The notes below the pieces were generated by a model. That model was not told where the DNA came from. It did not search any database and was given only the letters and a program-made list of their open reading frames with translations. A DNA stretch of 64,000 bases, from NCBI GenBank assembly GCA_017591395.1, contig WEDG01000289.1, positions 62,001 through 126,000 on the forward strand, read 5' to 3'. How positions within the stretch are numbered: position 1 is the first letter of the stretch; each line of letters begins with the position of its first letter. The stretch comes from Schistocephalus solidus. Its lineage: Eukaryota > Platyhelminthes > Cestoda > Diphyllobothriidea > Diphyllobothriidae. The position numbers and the translations under genes were made by a program. This document shows, one piece after another, positions 11,440 to 23,070 of this stretch.

Positions 11440-12260
11440 TCAATTGCCTTGATTCCTCAGAATGGCAGCCTCATCATCATAAGACGACAGTTGATGCCCT
11501 GTGATTGGCCTGAACGGCAATCAACTAAAAAAGGTGGGCGGCCAGAAGGATTTGGGTTTATAGGTGATGAAATCCCTCATCCGTCACTCCACTGCTCAAA
11601 TTTGGCTAAGTCGGCGATGGCAGGCCTACACCTCGTGAAACGGACATTTTTCTCCTTCGCTGAAGACTGCTTCTCAAAGTATTTTCGAACTTAATGCGGC
11701 CACAACTGGAGTTTGCCATCCAAGCATGTGAATCCTGGGCCGCAAAGTACCGCAGGTACCTCGAAAAAGTGCAATATCATACAATCTTATTCGTAACTGG
11801 ACAGGGCATACTACCCTACGGAACCCTTTTAGCTTATCTTGACCTATTTCCTTAGAGTTACAGGCTGCTACGGAGGCGACCTTATGCAAACATTCCCCAT
11901 CCTATGTGGTTAGGACGGCTGCCAAATACCAGTAAACTTGTTCGAGCTAGCCACCAAAACCAACCTACAAGGTCATTCACTCAAGCTACGTGTGATTGGT
12001 GTCAAGCTGGACACACGGGAATCCTCCTTCCTTAGCAGAATGTTTGAAGTTTGGAATGCCTTGCCGGAGGATTTTGCTACGTCCGCAGCCGCGGAAAGTT
12101 TTAAACGGAAACTGGATCAACATTTCAATACGCACCACGATGCATTCCGACCGCTGTTAGCTCAATGCATTAAGTTACCTATTTACCGTTGTTTATAATA
12201 TTAATTGTTATCTTTAAATGACATTTGTTTATAAAAATTTATTTGTGTATCCACCTTGGT
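11440..12260 (+). mobile_element. CR1-like LINE, 3' fragment of ORF2 C-terminus
   Basis: Joined over at least three frames: GGQKDLGL near 11545, SLHCSNLAKSAMAGLHLVKRTF, LEFAIQACESW, YLEKVQYHTILFVTGQGILPY, then an open stretch 11938-12198 with LATKTNLQGHSLKLRV and FEVWNALPEDF. These are the conserved thumb and C-terminal motifs of CR1/Jockey-group ORF2 (QKDLGV, VRP.LEYA.QAW, RATKLV, TNLRGHPFKL, F..R..E.WN.LP). The catalytic domain is absent, so the copy is 5'-truncated. An AT-rich 3' UTR follows the stop at 12198. Confidence 0.75.
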
Positions 12261-14559
12261 GCGCGCATTCCTTACTGACATTCATCCTCCCGCATGCAGA
12301 CCCGAGAGCATTCTTTTTTCCCTGTAGCGTACTTGTGCTTAAAGTGACTACTGCAATTTGTGCATGTGTGCGTAAACATGCCTTCAAATTCTGCTGACGC
12401 ATGACCTAGTTCATCTTTCTGTCAGGTTTAGGGATTCCCTTTGCTCTTTTTATGTTCCCTTTACCAAACTTTTGACATACATCCGATGCATGTAACAAAT
12501 AATATGAATTGAACTTAAGAAAATTTTTCATGCGTCATGCCAGACAGTGATGATGATTTGGTCATATTTCGGTTTTTCTCTTTGACATCTGCTCCCAAAA
12601 TAACGTATATCCACCACCCACCTTCTTCATTTTACCTGGTCAGGCTAGTAGGACTCAGTGATGTTATCCTATCTGACTTATAGCGGGTAGTTAGGCAACG
12701 GCCCACATTGTTCTCCCTTCTGCGTTGTTCGCCATTAAATTGTCCAAAAGTGACCAAATATTAGAGATTATCGAGGTAAACAGTGGCATTCTAAAGGATT
12801 GTCGGGAGAAAAGCTTTAAATTACTTGCGGTAGTTGCAGTGCATTTTCCCGTTCACAAGTCACGGCAAACCTGCAAATGACATGTTTTACTAGCGATTTT
12901 TAAGAACCTTTTCATATCACCAACATCCGCGAGTATGTATGCATTGGCACCCCTCAAAAGCCCTCCTTATCCATCATATTCCTTTGCCAAATTCATCTAA
13001 GGCTTGCAGTCTTTCTCCTATGGAAGTTGACCAGATTCAAACCTGGGCCGCCAACGGTATTACAAATTGCTTTCTCCGTAGGAATTCCTGCATGGGGGTT
13101 GACAAGGGATTTAGGAGATTGGTTCACGGACAACAAAAGGTAAGGACGTGCACACCATAAAATCTCATCTAGTTTATCTTATCAGTCAATGATTTTTATC
13201 ATTGTGAGGACGCCGTGAGTGTGCACGGCTTAGTGGAGACGCAGCTGACCGATGGGCTTCTGGATGGGATTTATTATCAACTCTGTCCATATATGCGCTC
13301 AACTTGGATCGCGAGTGTACCGTTTATAGGTATTTCTTACAATCGAACCCGTTTTTATGTCTCTAGGCCCAGTCGGTTTCCCCTATGCTGCATCTTCGTG
13401 CATGTTAATCGCCGCCGTTATATAAATGCCAGTGCAACAACCAGTTAAACGCACCGACGAACATGAATTGACCGTCAAACTACGACGTGTATTCCTGCCC
13501 ACATCACTCCACGCACCTGACCCTAGCTAGGTCAGTTTGTCCAGTAGTAACCTCGACCATAGTTAGCGCTTTTTAGCGGAACACTGGCAGTTCCTACTAA
13601 TCGCATCGATTATCCTGATGGATAGTTCTGCTTCACCCTGCCCTGCTCCGGTAATAGGCTCTCACCCGAGTCCTTGATGTCGCTACGCACCGGTTAGGCC
13701 ATTCATCAGCAGGTTAAACAACATAAGATTTTCAAGCCTTGGTAGGCCCCTATTTCCGGAAGCCCTTGAAGTATTCTGCTTCCTCACCGCACTTCCCCAA
13801 GAGCTGAATTTCCAAGAGGCCGATTGTCAAATAATACCATAAGAAGCTTTCGGTTGTCAACATAGCTTTTCGTTGAAGGAAAATATGACACCATATACGA
13901 ATCAGAAAGTCGTCAGGGATGACTTAACTGTGCTATTTTGCGAGGCATCGCCAACGAAAATGTGTTTCGAAGTATGTCACGTAAAAGCTGAACGTTATAT
14001 GTATAACTCACTAGCGCGGTTGAGAGGGTAAATAATCAACAGGCAGTCCTACAATAAAACTTATTATTTAACTAGAGCTTGTCAGAAATAAATGGACTAG
14101 GTCTTGCTGCCCGAGGAGGTGGTGCCCTGTTAGACCATCCAAGGAGAACCCGATTTAAAATACGGCTAGCTCTGGTTGACCAGTTACAGACAGCTCCTAT
14201 CACGACAGTAACAATTTCCAATATGATCTCTGGATATATTTGTGATCAAGTGTTCTTTATTATATAAGGAAAGATGTCCTTCCTGAATTGAATGTTTTTT
14301 CAATTTTTCTTTAATAACTGCGAAATATTTTTACGTCCTCGATTTACATCACTTTTTGTTTATTTCTGGTTTAATCTTGCTTCCACTTGCTTCTCTCTTT
14401 CATCTTGTTGCGTTAATGTAAAACCCATTAATTGTTTGTCTGCCAACTCTACTGCCTATGCTCTAAATTATAAGTAATTGCGGGGAATATTATTGCTTAT
14501 TTTCAGTCTCAAAGACAAAAAGAAACAACTAATAATCTATTATTTCCAATACCTATCTC
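12261..14559. other. Intergenic, no recognised feature
   Basis: Short unrelated ORFs only (62-77 codons). No exon with paired splice signals and no repeat shared with the rest of the window was recognised. Confidence 0.45.
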
Positions 14560-14562
14560 GTA

Positions 14563-14614
<52 letters not shown>

Positions 14615-14618
14615 CTCG
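14563..14618 (+). repeat. Compound microsatellite (CT)n(CTAT)n
   Basis: About 19 bp of CT dinucleotide followed by about eight CTAT units, ending at CTCTCG. It lies 90 bp upstream of the BUD31-like ATG. Confidence 0.95.
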
Positions 14619-14709
14619 TTCCTCTCCCTCTTCTTCATGATAGGTCTGAACAATTATCTCACACGAACCGTCGAATGGTACAATAGTGATATAGTAGCCC
14701 ATTTGAACA

Positions 14710-15143
14710 ATGGCCCCTGTTCGACGAAGCAAAAAGCCTCCACCGGATGGTTGGGAGCTAATAGAGCCCACTTTAGAGGAACTAAATAAGAAATGCGTGA
14801 AGCGGAGACTGATCCACATGAGGGTAAACGCAAGGTTGAAGCAGAATGGCCAATATTCCGAATTCATCATAAACGATCGAGATTTCTGTTTGAACTGTAT
14901 TATAAACGGAAAGCAATCTCCAAAGAACTGTATGACTACTGTTTGAAGGAAAGGATCGCAGATGCCAATCTTATCGCAAAATGGAAAAAGCAGGGCTACG
15001 AAAATTTGTGCTGTTTACGCTGCATACAATCTCGCGATACTAATTTTGGCACGAACTGCGTGTGTAGGGTGCCAAAGTCGAAATTAGAGGAGGGTAAGGT
15101 CGTTGAATGTCAGAATTGTGGTTGCCGTGGCTGTTCCGGGTAA
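14710..15143 (+). CDS. bud31: BUD31/G10 splicing-factor homologue, intronless, one 1-nt frameshift
   Basis: BUD31 (G10) is a small Cys-rich zinc protein of the spliceosome. The ORF from ATG 14710 reads [20 protein letters not shown] and ELNKK, then a shift into the frame from 14793 continues [15 protein letters not shown] to [19 protein letters not shown] and CGCRGCSG, stop at 15141-15143. The two pieces together cover about 144 residues, the family length, and all zinc-binding Cys are kept. The junction is at 14791-14793 (AAA), where one more A would restore the frame. No intron is present. It may be a young retrocopy, a true single-exon gene with an assembly error, or a recently broken gene. 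No poly-A tail is visible within about 100 bp after the stop. Confidence 0.85.
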
Positions 15144-18100
15144 ACTATCGCGCTTAACTGGTGTAAAACAGTTGTTAATTGGATTTTATGCTTTCTATGA
15201 ATATTTTCTACTCAAATACAAACCAGTTCTTACTTTCCTTTCTGTATACCGTTTACGTGACAGCCAGCAACTGAACCGTTTAGTCATTCAGTTTTCTTAC
15301 TGAACAGCCGTGACACCGGGGTTTCTGACTTGCGCTTCTTGGGGTCTGAGATATCGTTCAAATCTCCTAAGTTTCCGTTGGGATGCCCAGTCGTCTTGCT
15401 CCCATGGCCATGGTTACAAGCACCCTTGTCGCGTGCTAAATAAGCCTTCTCTTACACATCAAGCTGTGTTGTTAATTCTTCGATCCACTTTTCGCCTGAA
15501 TTCGCTCTTAGCAAATCGACCACGTTAATTCCTACATAGCTATTTTCTCATCAAACTACTGGTCAAGTAAGCTTCTCTCCTTTCTTTACGTTGACTCTTT
15601 CTGTGGCTTAAGTTACGTGACTTTAATAGCAATCTGGAAAGAATGCTAAATATGAAATTGCAGGTGCCTGCCTACTTGGATCTTGCCATGCTTCGCTTAT
15701 GAAGCAAAAGCCATTTTTGAAGATGTTTGCGAAGATCTTAGGGGCTATCAACCACTTCGAGACTCCCTGTAGTAGCGTCATACAATCACAACGTTTGCGA
15801 CATTAACTTGTTTCTTTAGTGGGTACTCTTCCTAATGACATTTTCCGCATCGTTTGAAGCCGTTATGTTCACTTTAAAATCATTTTCACACCTCAAGCCG
15901 TCGTACTTAGCAAAACTGACGGCTATTTTCTGCCGTTAGTCTCCTTTACACATCTTCCGAGGTCTGACGATGAAAATCAAGCCGCTCAGGCCTATGCGCC
16001 TTAAGTCATGGCAAAGAAAAGTTAGGCTTACGACTGTGACGTCCTTGAAGTGTTTATTCGAGTAAAGTCGTGGGCCTCCAAATATTATCGCAGATGGCAG
16101 AGTGAGCGTCCTTCAAGGTATTGAAGTGATTAACTTTGTTCATCTCAAACCAGATTCCACGACCGCATATTTTGGGACTTCTTTGAGGACATTTGCCACT
16201 CAGGCTCTACGTTGATCATCCTCTTCTATTAGCCCGGGGCTTCTAGACTGCTGGTTTTTGCTTACATTTCCTAAGCAGTGGTTTGCATGCATTGTAGCCG
16301 TTCACTGACAATGCAGACGTTTCTCGGGCACTAGCACGCATCGACTCGATTCCTCAGAAAACTTCTTTTTTTGGCTATGGATAAACAATTTAACTAGGTA
16401 TTTTTGTTGAGATACTTTTTTAATATTATTTTTCCGTACTCGAGCGCAATATGAGACACCCGGAAATAGTGTGTTTCGATGGACTAGTTGTCTGGAATAG
16501 CTGAATTCATGCATAACTTAGTCCGATATTTTAGAAACTGCATCTAGGTTCAGTGACTTTTTCTTATAAGTGTTGGGGAGGAACCTTATCGCACTTTGTT
16601 CAGCAAAATACTATACCTTCTTTAGTTATTTTTATAGTGTGAATCTGTTCTTTTTTCGTTTTGGTTCAGTTTTCTGATACATTGGCGAGTGTGTATTACA
16701 CCTTACCATGTCAATAAGCAGTTTTAATATTCTTACTTTTCTTTGGTAGGTCATAATCCATCACCTTGTTCTGAACTCTGACAGACATGCTGTTTTTTTC
16801 GAAAATGATAACGAGTTTGGGCCACTGTTCTTTGTTATTATTTGCGACAAATGTCGAAGCTCGTCTATATACTGTCTATTCCACGTGGAGGTATTTTGGT
16901 GATTGACATTTTGCCCGCTAATTACCTCACCCATTACTAATCTAACCTTAGAGCTGATCATATACTAAACTTTGGGTTGCCTGGCAACTTGCTTGCCACC
17001 CAGACTCAGACTTCGTTCGCTAACTCTTATCGAAAATACCGATCATTATGGGGTAAAGTTCGGTCACTGTTCGTACTTGCCTTTTTGTCTACCTGTTGCT
17101 TACCTAATGTGAAGCAAATATGAGCTATACCAACCTCTCTTTCTAACTTGCGGTGTTGCAGTGGAAATAGCGACCCAGTATAGCCGGAGTGAAATGATCG
17201 AAGCCACGTCTGGGCGTATCACATGCCCTTATCTAACTCCATACCAACTTGTCTTCAGTAAGGCCTCTTGTGTCCAGCCTAAGTAAGGATTTTAAATCCT
17301 AAAAAACAGCTAAATCTATTGAGGTAAACATTTTGTCACCACTTATCAACTACCTATTACTTCTTGCGTGAATTGCATTTATTCAGGAAACCAATATTAT
17401 GATAATTTTATACTTCGTAAGACGCGGTCTTATTGGTGAAAAGAGCTTATTTTAAAAATCGGGGAAAAATTAAAAAGACAGTAACGTTCATATGGGTGTG
17501 CAAATGAAAGGACTAGTGAGTATCACAACAGGCTCCGGTTTACCACATGGTCTAGTTGTTTGCACATGTGAGGCTTTTACCTCCCTACGTAGGCTGCTTC
17601 GAAATAGCAGTCGAAGCTGTTTTTTTGGTTATCGGGGATTCGGGAGCCTCGTTGTGCCTCAACGGTATTCGCTACCTATGTGTTTGTTAATAGACGTGCG
17701 TTCAAGATCTCACGAGGGAGGGACCGAGTTATGTCGTCACCTGGCAACCCCTCAAGCTACACCCGTTTATGGTGAACAAACTCGGGGCTGAATCTGAAGC
17801 AATAGCAAGTTCTGGTGGGAATGATGTTCCGTAATACCCTCTTGCGCGTGCCGCACGCGCTCGCGTTGTAACTAAAGCTCGTTCGAGAAAAGAATTATTC
17901 TTCAACTACAAAGATCGATTAGAGTACATTTGGTCTAGCTGCTTGCTTATTAGTTTGTCCACGGTTGGCGTATAGTGAATTTATCTTCTGTGAAGGTTTC
18001 ATGCTAACTTATCAGTCCTGTGAACAGCAAATAAACGGGCACGGACCCGTAGCAGCAATGCAAGCTAGATGCAGAGGTCTGAGTCCGGTGTTGGCAATTT

Positions 18101-18340
18101 AGCTTTTCAAGCGCGACTCCTCTCACCGCCTTTTGACTCAGTCCTGTATCAAGAGGCGGGTCTGCATTGCCAAAATGCTCGGAATTGGCCCGCATCTCTC
18201 GAGTTTTCCGTGGTGGTTGTAGTGGCGAGGATTAACTCATGGCAACTTCACAATACCTACTATTGATAGAATTTGAGAGGGTTCAGTAGACTTGGATGAT
18301 TTGTTTGACCCACGTGTGCTTAAATTCATGGCTACGGGTT
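15144..18340. other. Intergenic, no recognised gene
   Basis: About 3.2 kb without an ORF I can support; the 99-codon ORF at 17492-17791 (+) has no motif or splice context. No repeat shared with the rest of the window was recognised. Confidence 0.45.
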
Positions 18341-18437
18341 GGGCCTCGTAGCTCAGGATGTTAGGGCGTTGGCTGTGCTGAAGCCACCCCCTAACTGTCT
18401 TGGGTTCGAGTCCCACTAGGGTCGCCGAGTTTTTTTT
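18341..18437 (+). ncRNA. tRNA-like sequence with Pol III boxes and T-run terminator
   Basis: A box TAGCTCAGGATGTTAGGGCG, an anticodon-like hairpin GGCT-GTGCTGA-AGCC (anticodon position GCT, Ser), an extended variable region, B box GGGTTCGAGTCCC, and T8 at 18430-18437. The acceptor stem pairs poorly (GGCCTCG against TAGGGTC has one mismatch and three wobbles). A diverged tRNA-Ser or, more likely, a SINE head; it is not the same family as the SINE at 9433. Confidence 0.55.
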
Positions 18438-18839
18438 ACCAATTGTCAAATGACTACTTACTATATTACTCCTTTGAATTGTGGCTGACTCGTGAGTTTA
18501 ATGGTAAACTGCGAGTTTTATAACTGTATGTTTCATGTAAGATTAATAGTTAATAAAAGCAATTACACCTCACATGATTTCGTTAAGTTGAAGTATGAGT
18601 TCCCTAATGTGAGACGTCACTTACCTCGTTTCACCGAGAGATGTTCCATTTCTCCAACATATGGAATGAACTACAAGATAACTGAAGAACTGTTGGCCTA
18701 TGTGCGGTGGATGAACCTTTGCCTACCTGCACTTACACTATATCTGTATCCCTATTGAGCCTGCTTGCTGTATATATAGCGCTTCCTGAGTGTTCGGTCA
18801 CTTATTAGGCATACCAAGTAGGCGCTGACCGGAGGATGA
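18438..18839. other. No recognised feature
   Basis: The 88-codon ORF at 18492-18758 has no motif and no splice context. Confidence 0.4.
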
Positions 18840-18980
18840 TTTTACCAGAAACTGGTTAGATGATGCTGGGGGACCGTCTGAGGAGCTTCAAAATTCCCGG
18901 CTGCACCAACAGCAGCAGAAAAATCGGTGTAACAGGTGTCTGGAGTTTTAGGTAGTACCTATGTCGGCAGTACGGTGACA
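18840..18980 (+). repeat. Family I repeat, single fragment
   Basis: Contains CAACAGCAGCAGAAAAATCGG, GTCTGGAGTTTTAGGTAGTA and CCTATGTCGGCAGTACGG, the landmarks of the array at 20200-21600. It abuts the family H array directly. Confidence 0.6.
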
Positions 18981-18984
18981 GTTC

Positions 18985-20100
18985 GACCCTCGAGTCTGGC
19001 GATGTTCACCGTATGCTTTAGACCAGATCGAAAGCAAGCATGATGACTTGCGCTCCATATACTTTACTCTCTCCTCCACCTCGGCCCAGTGTCATGACCA
19101 AGTCAAAATGTCTGGAAGCAGGAGAGGACGCAGGTCCTTGGCACGGCCGGAGGCACCCCTAGGCATGCCGTCCCACCTGGCTCGTATCCCACAGCGTGGA
19201 AGTGCCGCAGCGGCCACATTATGAAGGAGCCGCTGTAACCTGACTGAGTCCGTCATTCAGTAACTCTACATATACATGCACAAGGCTGACTGCGCTATCC
19301 GAGTTATTCCGTCAGTTGACAACCTTCCAACCCACGGTTTCTAGCGTACCTTGTTAACTTCAAGCACATCAGATTGTTTATAGTGAGGAAAATGTGCTGA
19401 ACCTTCGACTTCAGTCTCGATCCCCGTTTCCAGGCCCCAACCAACGTCCGAGCCGGTCATTATAATGGTGTTGGGGATGGGCGCATTCTGCTGACATACC
19501 TAATGACCTCGTCTGTGTGTGAGTACTATAGAGGCCGCATTAAGAAAGAACCATTACAGTCTGACTCTCATTCCGCCAGTCAGCCACTCCACAGAAACAC
19601 ACTGAGCTGACCGCGCGGTCCAAGTTATCTCGTCAGTTGGTCACCTTCCAGGCCAAGGCTTTTAGCGCACCGTGATAGCTTCAAGCGCGTCAGATTTTTA
19701 TAGGGAAGAAAATGCGCTGAGCTATAGACCTCACTTGATATTCCAATTTCCAGGCCCCAGCCACCGTCCGAGCTGAACATTGAACTGGTCCAGGGAATGG
19801 GCGCAGCTGCCGATGACCTCACCTACACGTATTACGTACACGATCTGCCCCCCAACACAAGCACAAGGACGCCCCACAAAAGGGTTTAAGCGGCTCACAT
19901 ATCACATGCGTGAGAGTACCTTAGGTCACGTTAAGACGGAGCCATTGCTTTTTGACCTAGACCACCAGTCGGCCACTCCACGCAAACACATATTGAGCAG
20001 ACTGCGACGTCTGAGTTCCATCGTCACTTGGCAACATTCCAAGCCAAGGCGCTTAGTGCAACTTGATGGTCTTGGGCTCGAATGACACAGGCAGCAGAGG
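18985..20100 (+). repeat. Family H repeat array, about three units
   Basis: The landmark GTCAGTTGACAACCTTCC recurs near 19311, 19632 and (as GTCACTTGGCAACATTCC) 20024, each followed by CCAAGGCTTTTAGCGCACC-like text and a GCGCTGA..C block, and preceded by CACTCCACGCAAACACA. Spacing is about 320-390 bp, so here the family is tandem. ORFs inside (91-101 codons) are not conserved between units. Confidence 0.65.
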
Positions 20101-20199
20101 AGCCGCATGGAGAAGGATTCGAGGATCATACTTCCATCATACGCAGGAGGTGCAGTTTGTAAATATACGTTGTGTGATGTAAATGCTAGTGAGAAGAGC

Positions 20200-21600
20200 A
20201 ATAGTTTGAACTAAACGGTGGATTCTACCACAGGTGTTCATGGAAGCGCATGCTGACTTATATGCTCGCAGTAGATGATTGTCTTCGAATCAATCGTTCT
20301 TTGGAATTTCGGGTCTGAATCTTATTAAAGTAATGTAATACTCACCCCCACCGATCATCCGCGTGTTTTATATTTTCTGAACTTATCATAACCCACGTAG
20401 AGAACGTTGGGTGACACACTGCTCAGCTGAACCTCCCCCGCAGCTGCACCATGTGGCAGCGAATACATTGGCCGAGCCCGTGCCTGGGCTTTTAGCTAAT
20501 GCCTGGAGTACTTTTTAACACCACTGTCACATGAAATTTATAAAATGTGTAGTACCACTTGCTTGTAGAATGGACATAGTGTTAATTTTACAGCGGTTGA
20601 TTGTCTTCGACTCAAATGTTCACTGCCATTTCGGGTTTGACCCTAAAAATAATGTCCCACTCACTTAAATCCATGTTTAGAACTTAGTCATATTTGAAAA
20701 TATTACCACGATTTTCATCTGAATTCGTTTACAAGAAAAGGCATAGAGAATGCTGGTGGACCCACTTAGTATCTGAAACCCCACAGATGCCTCTTGCAGC
20801 AGCAGAAACATTTCTCAAACACATTCTGGGTATTTAGTTAGAACCTATGTCGGAAGTACTGTATAATAAAAGTTGTCATATGAGGTGGCACTCACCCAAC
20901 CCATATCTTGCACTTAGCTCTTCCTGAAATTCTAACCTTGATTATTCGTTGGAGTCCATACGCCAGAACAAAAACATATTGAGCATATTTTGTGCAGCCA
21001 TACACCTGCACTCGCGTAATGCGGTAGCGGTAACATCTGTAAACACCTATGTCGGGTGCATGATATAACGCCATTGTCATAGGAAATGCATAACACTTGT
21101 AGTACTACGCGTTTGTTTAGTGGGTATTAGGTAGTTATTCCAAAGTATTCGATTTACTTTGACACAGATTTTCATTGACAGTAAGGTTCCAACTATAAAT
21201 AGGTCGTTTTCTGGTCACTTTTGCCATACCCTACATTTTTAGTTCTCAAAATATTACCTTGATTATTCGCTGAAGTTCATATATCAGAGACCGCTTAAAT
21301 TTCGTGTCTTAGTCTAAATAAGCCACGTGTGATTCACTTATATCTATATTCTTCACTTTATAATTTATGAAGTTATTGCCTTGATTATTCTTTGGAGTTC
21401 ATACACCAGAAAACGCAAAAAGAACGCTAGGTAACCCATTGACGATAAGAACCCGCCACTAAAGCACCAAACAGCAGCAGAAACATCGGCGAAACACGAG
21501 TCTTTGCTTTCAGTTAATACCAATTTCAGGAGTACGATATAATAAAACTGTCATATGAAATATATAGCACTTTTAATACCACTCATTTTACTGTGCCAGC
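20200..21600 (+). repeat. Family I repeat array, about four degenerate units
   Basis: Recurring landmarks: ACCTTGATTATTCGTTGGAG with TCATACACCAGAA, GCAGCAGCAGAAACAT, CTATGTCGGAAGTACGATAT, AACTGTCATATGAAAT and TAGTACCACT. They recur near 20440, 20800, 20990 and 21470 at uneven spacing. No coding content. Confidence 0.6.
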
Positions 21601-21639
21601 GCCCCCAGTCGTTGTAAGACTGCCTCACTACTCAGGCTA

Positions 21640-22400
21640 GACAACGGCGACTCCATCGATGTACCTGTGACTTGTTCGTACACGGTTCCATCGAAGGGGA
21701 AGCAGGTACTAAAGCACTGATTCAGGAAGCCGATAAGGCTCATTGTCGTCGTCGGCTTGTATGGCCAACGTCAGCGCAAGAGCAGTTAGCACACGGAATG
21801 CGGTATATAACGTTAGTTTGCTGCTCTATGGGCATGAGGTCTTTCACTCGGGATATTGTTGCGCGCAGGGACGACGCCGGCTTGTGAGCAAATGGGGATG
21901 GCGACGGGTTCAATTGTCAAACGATCGCTTCGAAAATGTCAGGCATATAGGCTATCTTCATTGTCATCTCCCTTGCTCAGAAATCGGCGTCGTCCCTGCG
22001 CGCAACACTATCCCGGATAAAAGACCCCATACCCAGAGTGCAGAAAGCTAATGTCATCTACCGCATTCCATGTGCTAACTGCTCTTGCGCTGGCGCTTGT
22101 CATACAGGCTGACGACTTGGGACGCATATTAACGAACATAAGCTAGCCATCCGCCCATGTGACCCTTTGCCACTCGTGTTTGCACGCACTCTTGAATGCG
22201 ACTATAGTTTCAATTGGGATGGAACTGAAATTGTGCCATGGCTAACACCAAGCAGGCTTAAGAATGTCTGGAGACCTGGAACTATAACATGAACAGGATC
22301 AACCGCCATGCCGATCTAGACGCTCGTTACGAAGGCCTGCGTGTCCGGCTCACTGACTTGCGCCCATGATCGAAAGTCAGCCGCTTATCTATACTGGACC
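21640..22400 (+). mobile_element. Penelope-like element 3' remnant with GIY-YIG endonuclease fragment
   Basis: From about 22048 the plus strand reads KANVIYRIPCANCSC, then TG, a stop, RLGTHINEHKLAIR, CDYSFNWDGTEIV and NRINRHADLDARYEGLR across small frame changes, to about 22367. IYRIPC..C...(Y.)G.TGR.L..R..EH is the GIY-YIG signature at the C-terminus of Penelope-like retroelements. The Tyr-Val-Gly-Gln expected after the Cys pair is mutated, so the domain is dead. The reverse transcriptase is absent. The left part is an inverted copy of the start of this segment. Confidence 0.65.
21747..22121. repeat. Imperfect inverted repeat made of two Penelope-like fragments
   Basis: Arms 21747-21902 and 21961-22121 are reverse complements along about 155 bp, sharing for example CGCAAGAGCAGTTAGCACA, GGAATGCGGTA and GTTGCGCGCAGGGACGACG. 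The spacer is about 58 bp. The minus-strand reading of the left arm also gives TNVIYRIPCANCSC, so both arms carry the GIY-YIG start in opposite directions. Confidence 0.75.
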
Positions 22401-23070
22401 ATTAGAGTTTCACTGTCTCACCACCCCTCCCCAAAACACAGTGAACCACAGCTGAAACTCTTAGCATCTCCGATCTTGTCGCACTGACCTCTGCCCCATC
22501 CTGAATCGATGACCGTTAGCTCCGCCGTCTGAGATATATTGAATCGCCATCCCCATTCCCCTCCGACACAGGGAGCCCTAAGAGTTCTGCCTCCTCTCCC
22601 CCGGTCCGAATCTTACCGTACTTATGTGCTATTCCTTCTAACACCCAAGTTGTCTTTCTGTGAGTGTCTGTCTTGTCGCGCAAACTGGTCTAGTCGGATA
22701 ATTTCGTTTTCTTCTCTGTTCCTTAGCAATTGTGTACAGGAATTTGACTGCCATCGTGCTGTGTTTGCAGACTATATAGAAATCTGGAAAGTTATCCACA
22801 ATATTGCCGACGAAGCCAACTTCCAAGAAACTCTTAGTCAACTGAACGAGTGGTCCCGCAGATGGCTCTTGTCCTTCAAATCGAATGAATGCGTGCTGCT
22901 AGGTCTGGAAAATCGAGATCAGGTCCCTGATGCGCGGCCCTACTATCTTAGCGAATGCCACTCCGAGAAACAGAAACACAGAAAGATCTTAGCATTTGGA
23001 GGACAGACAATGTAAAGCCTACTTTACAATTTTGCAAGGCGGTTAAAGCAGCAACTTCAATGCTAAAAAT

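Noticed and set aside
14791..14793. Programmed frameshift in BUD31
   Set aside because: No slippery context and the family is translated in one frame everywhere known; a missing base is simpler.
17492..17791. 99-codon plus ORF
   Set aside because: No domain, no paired splice signals, mixed composition.
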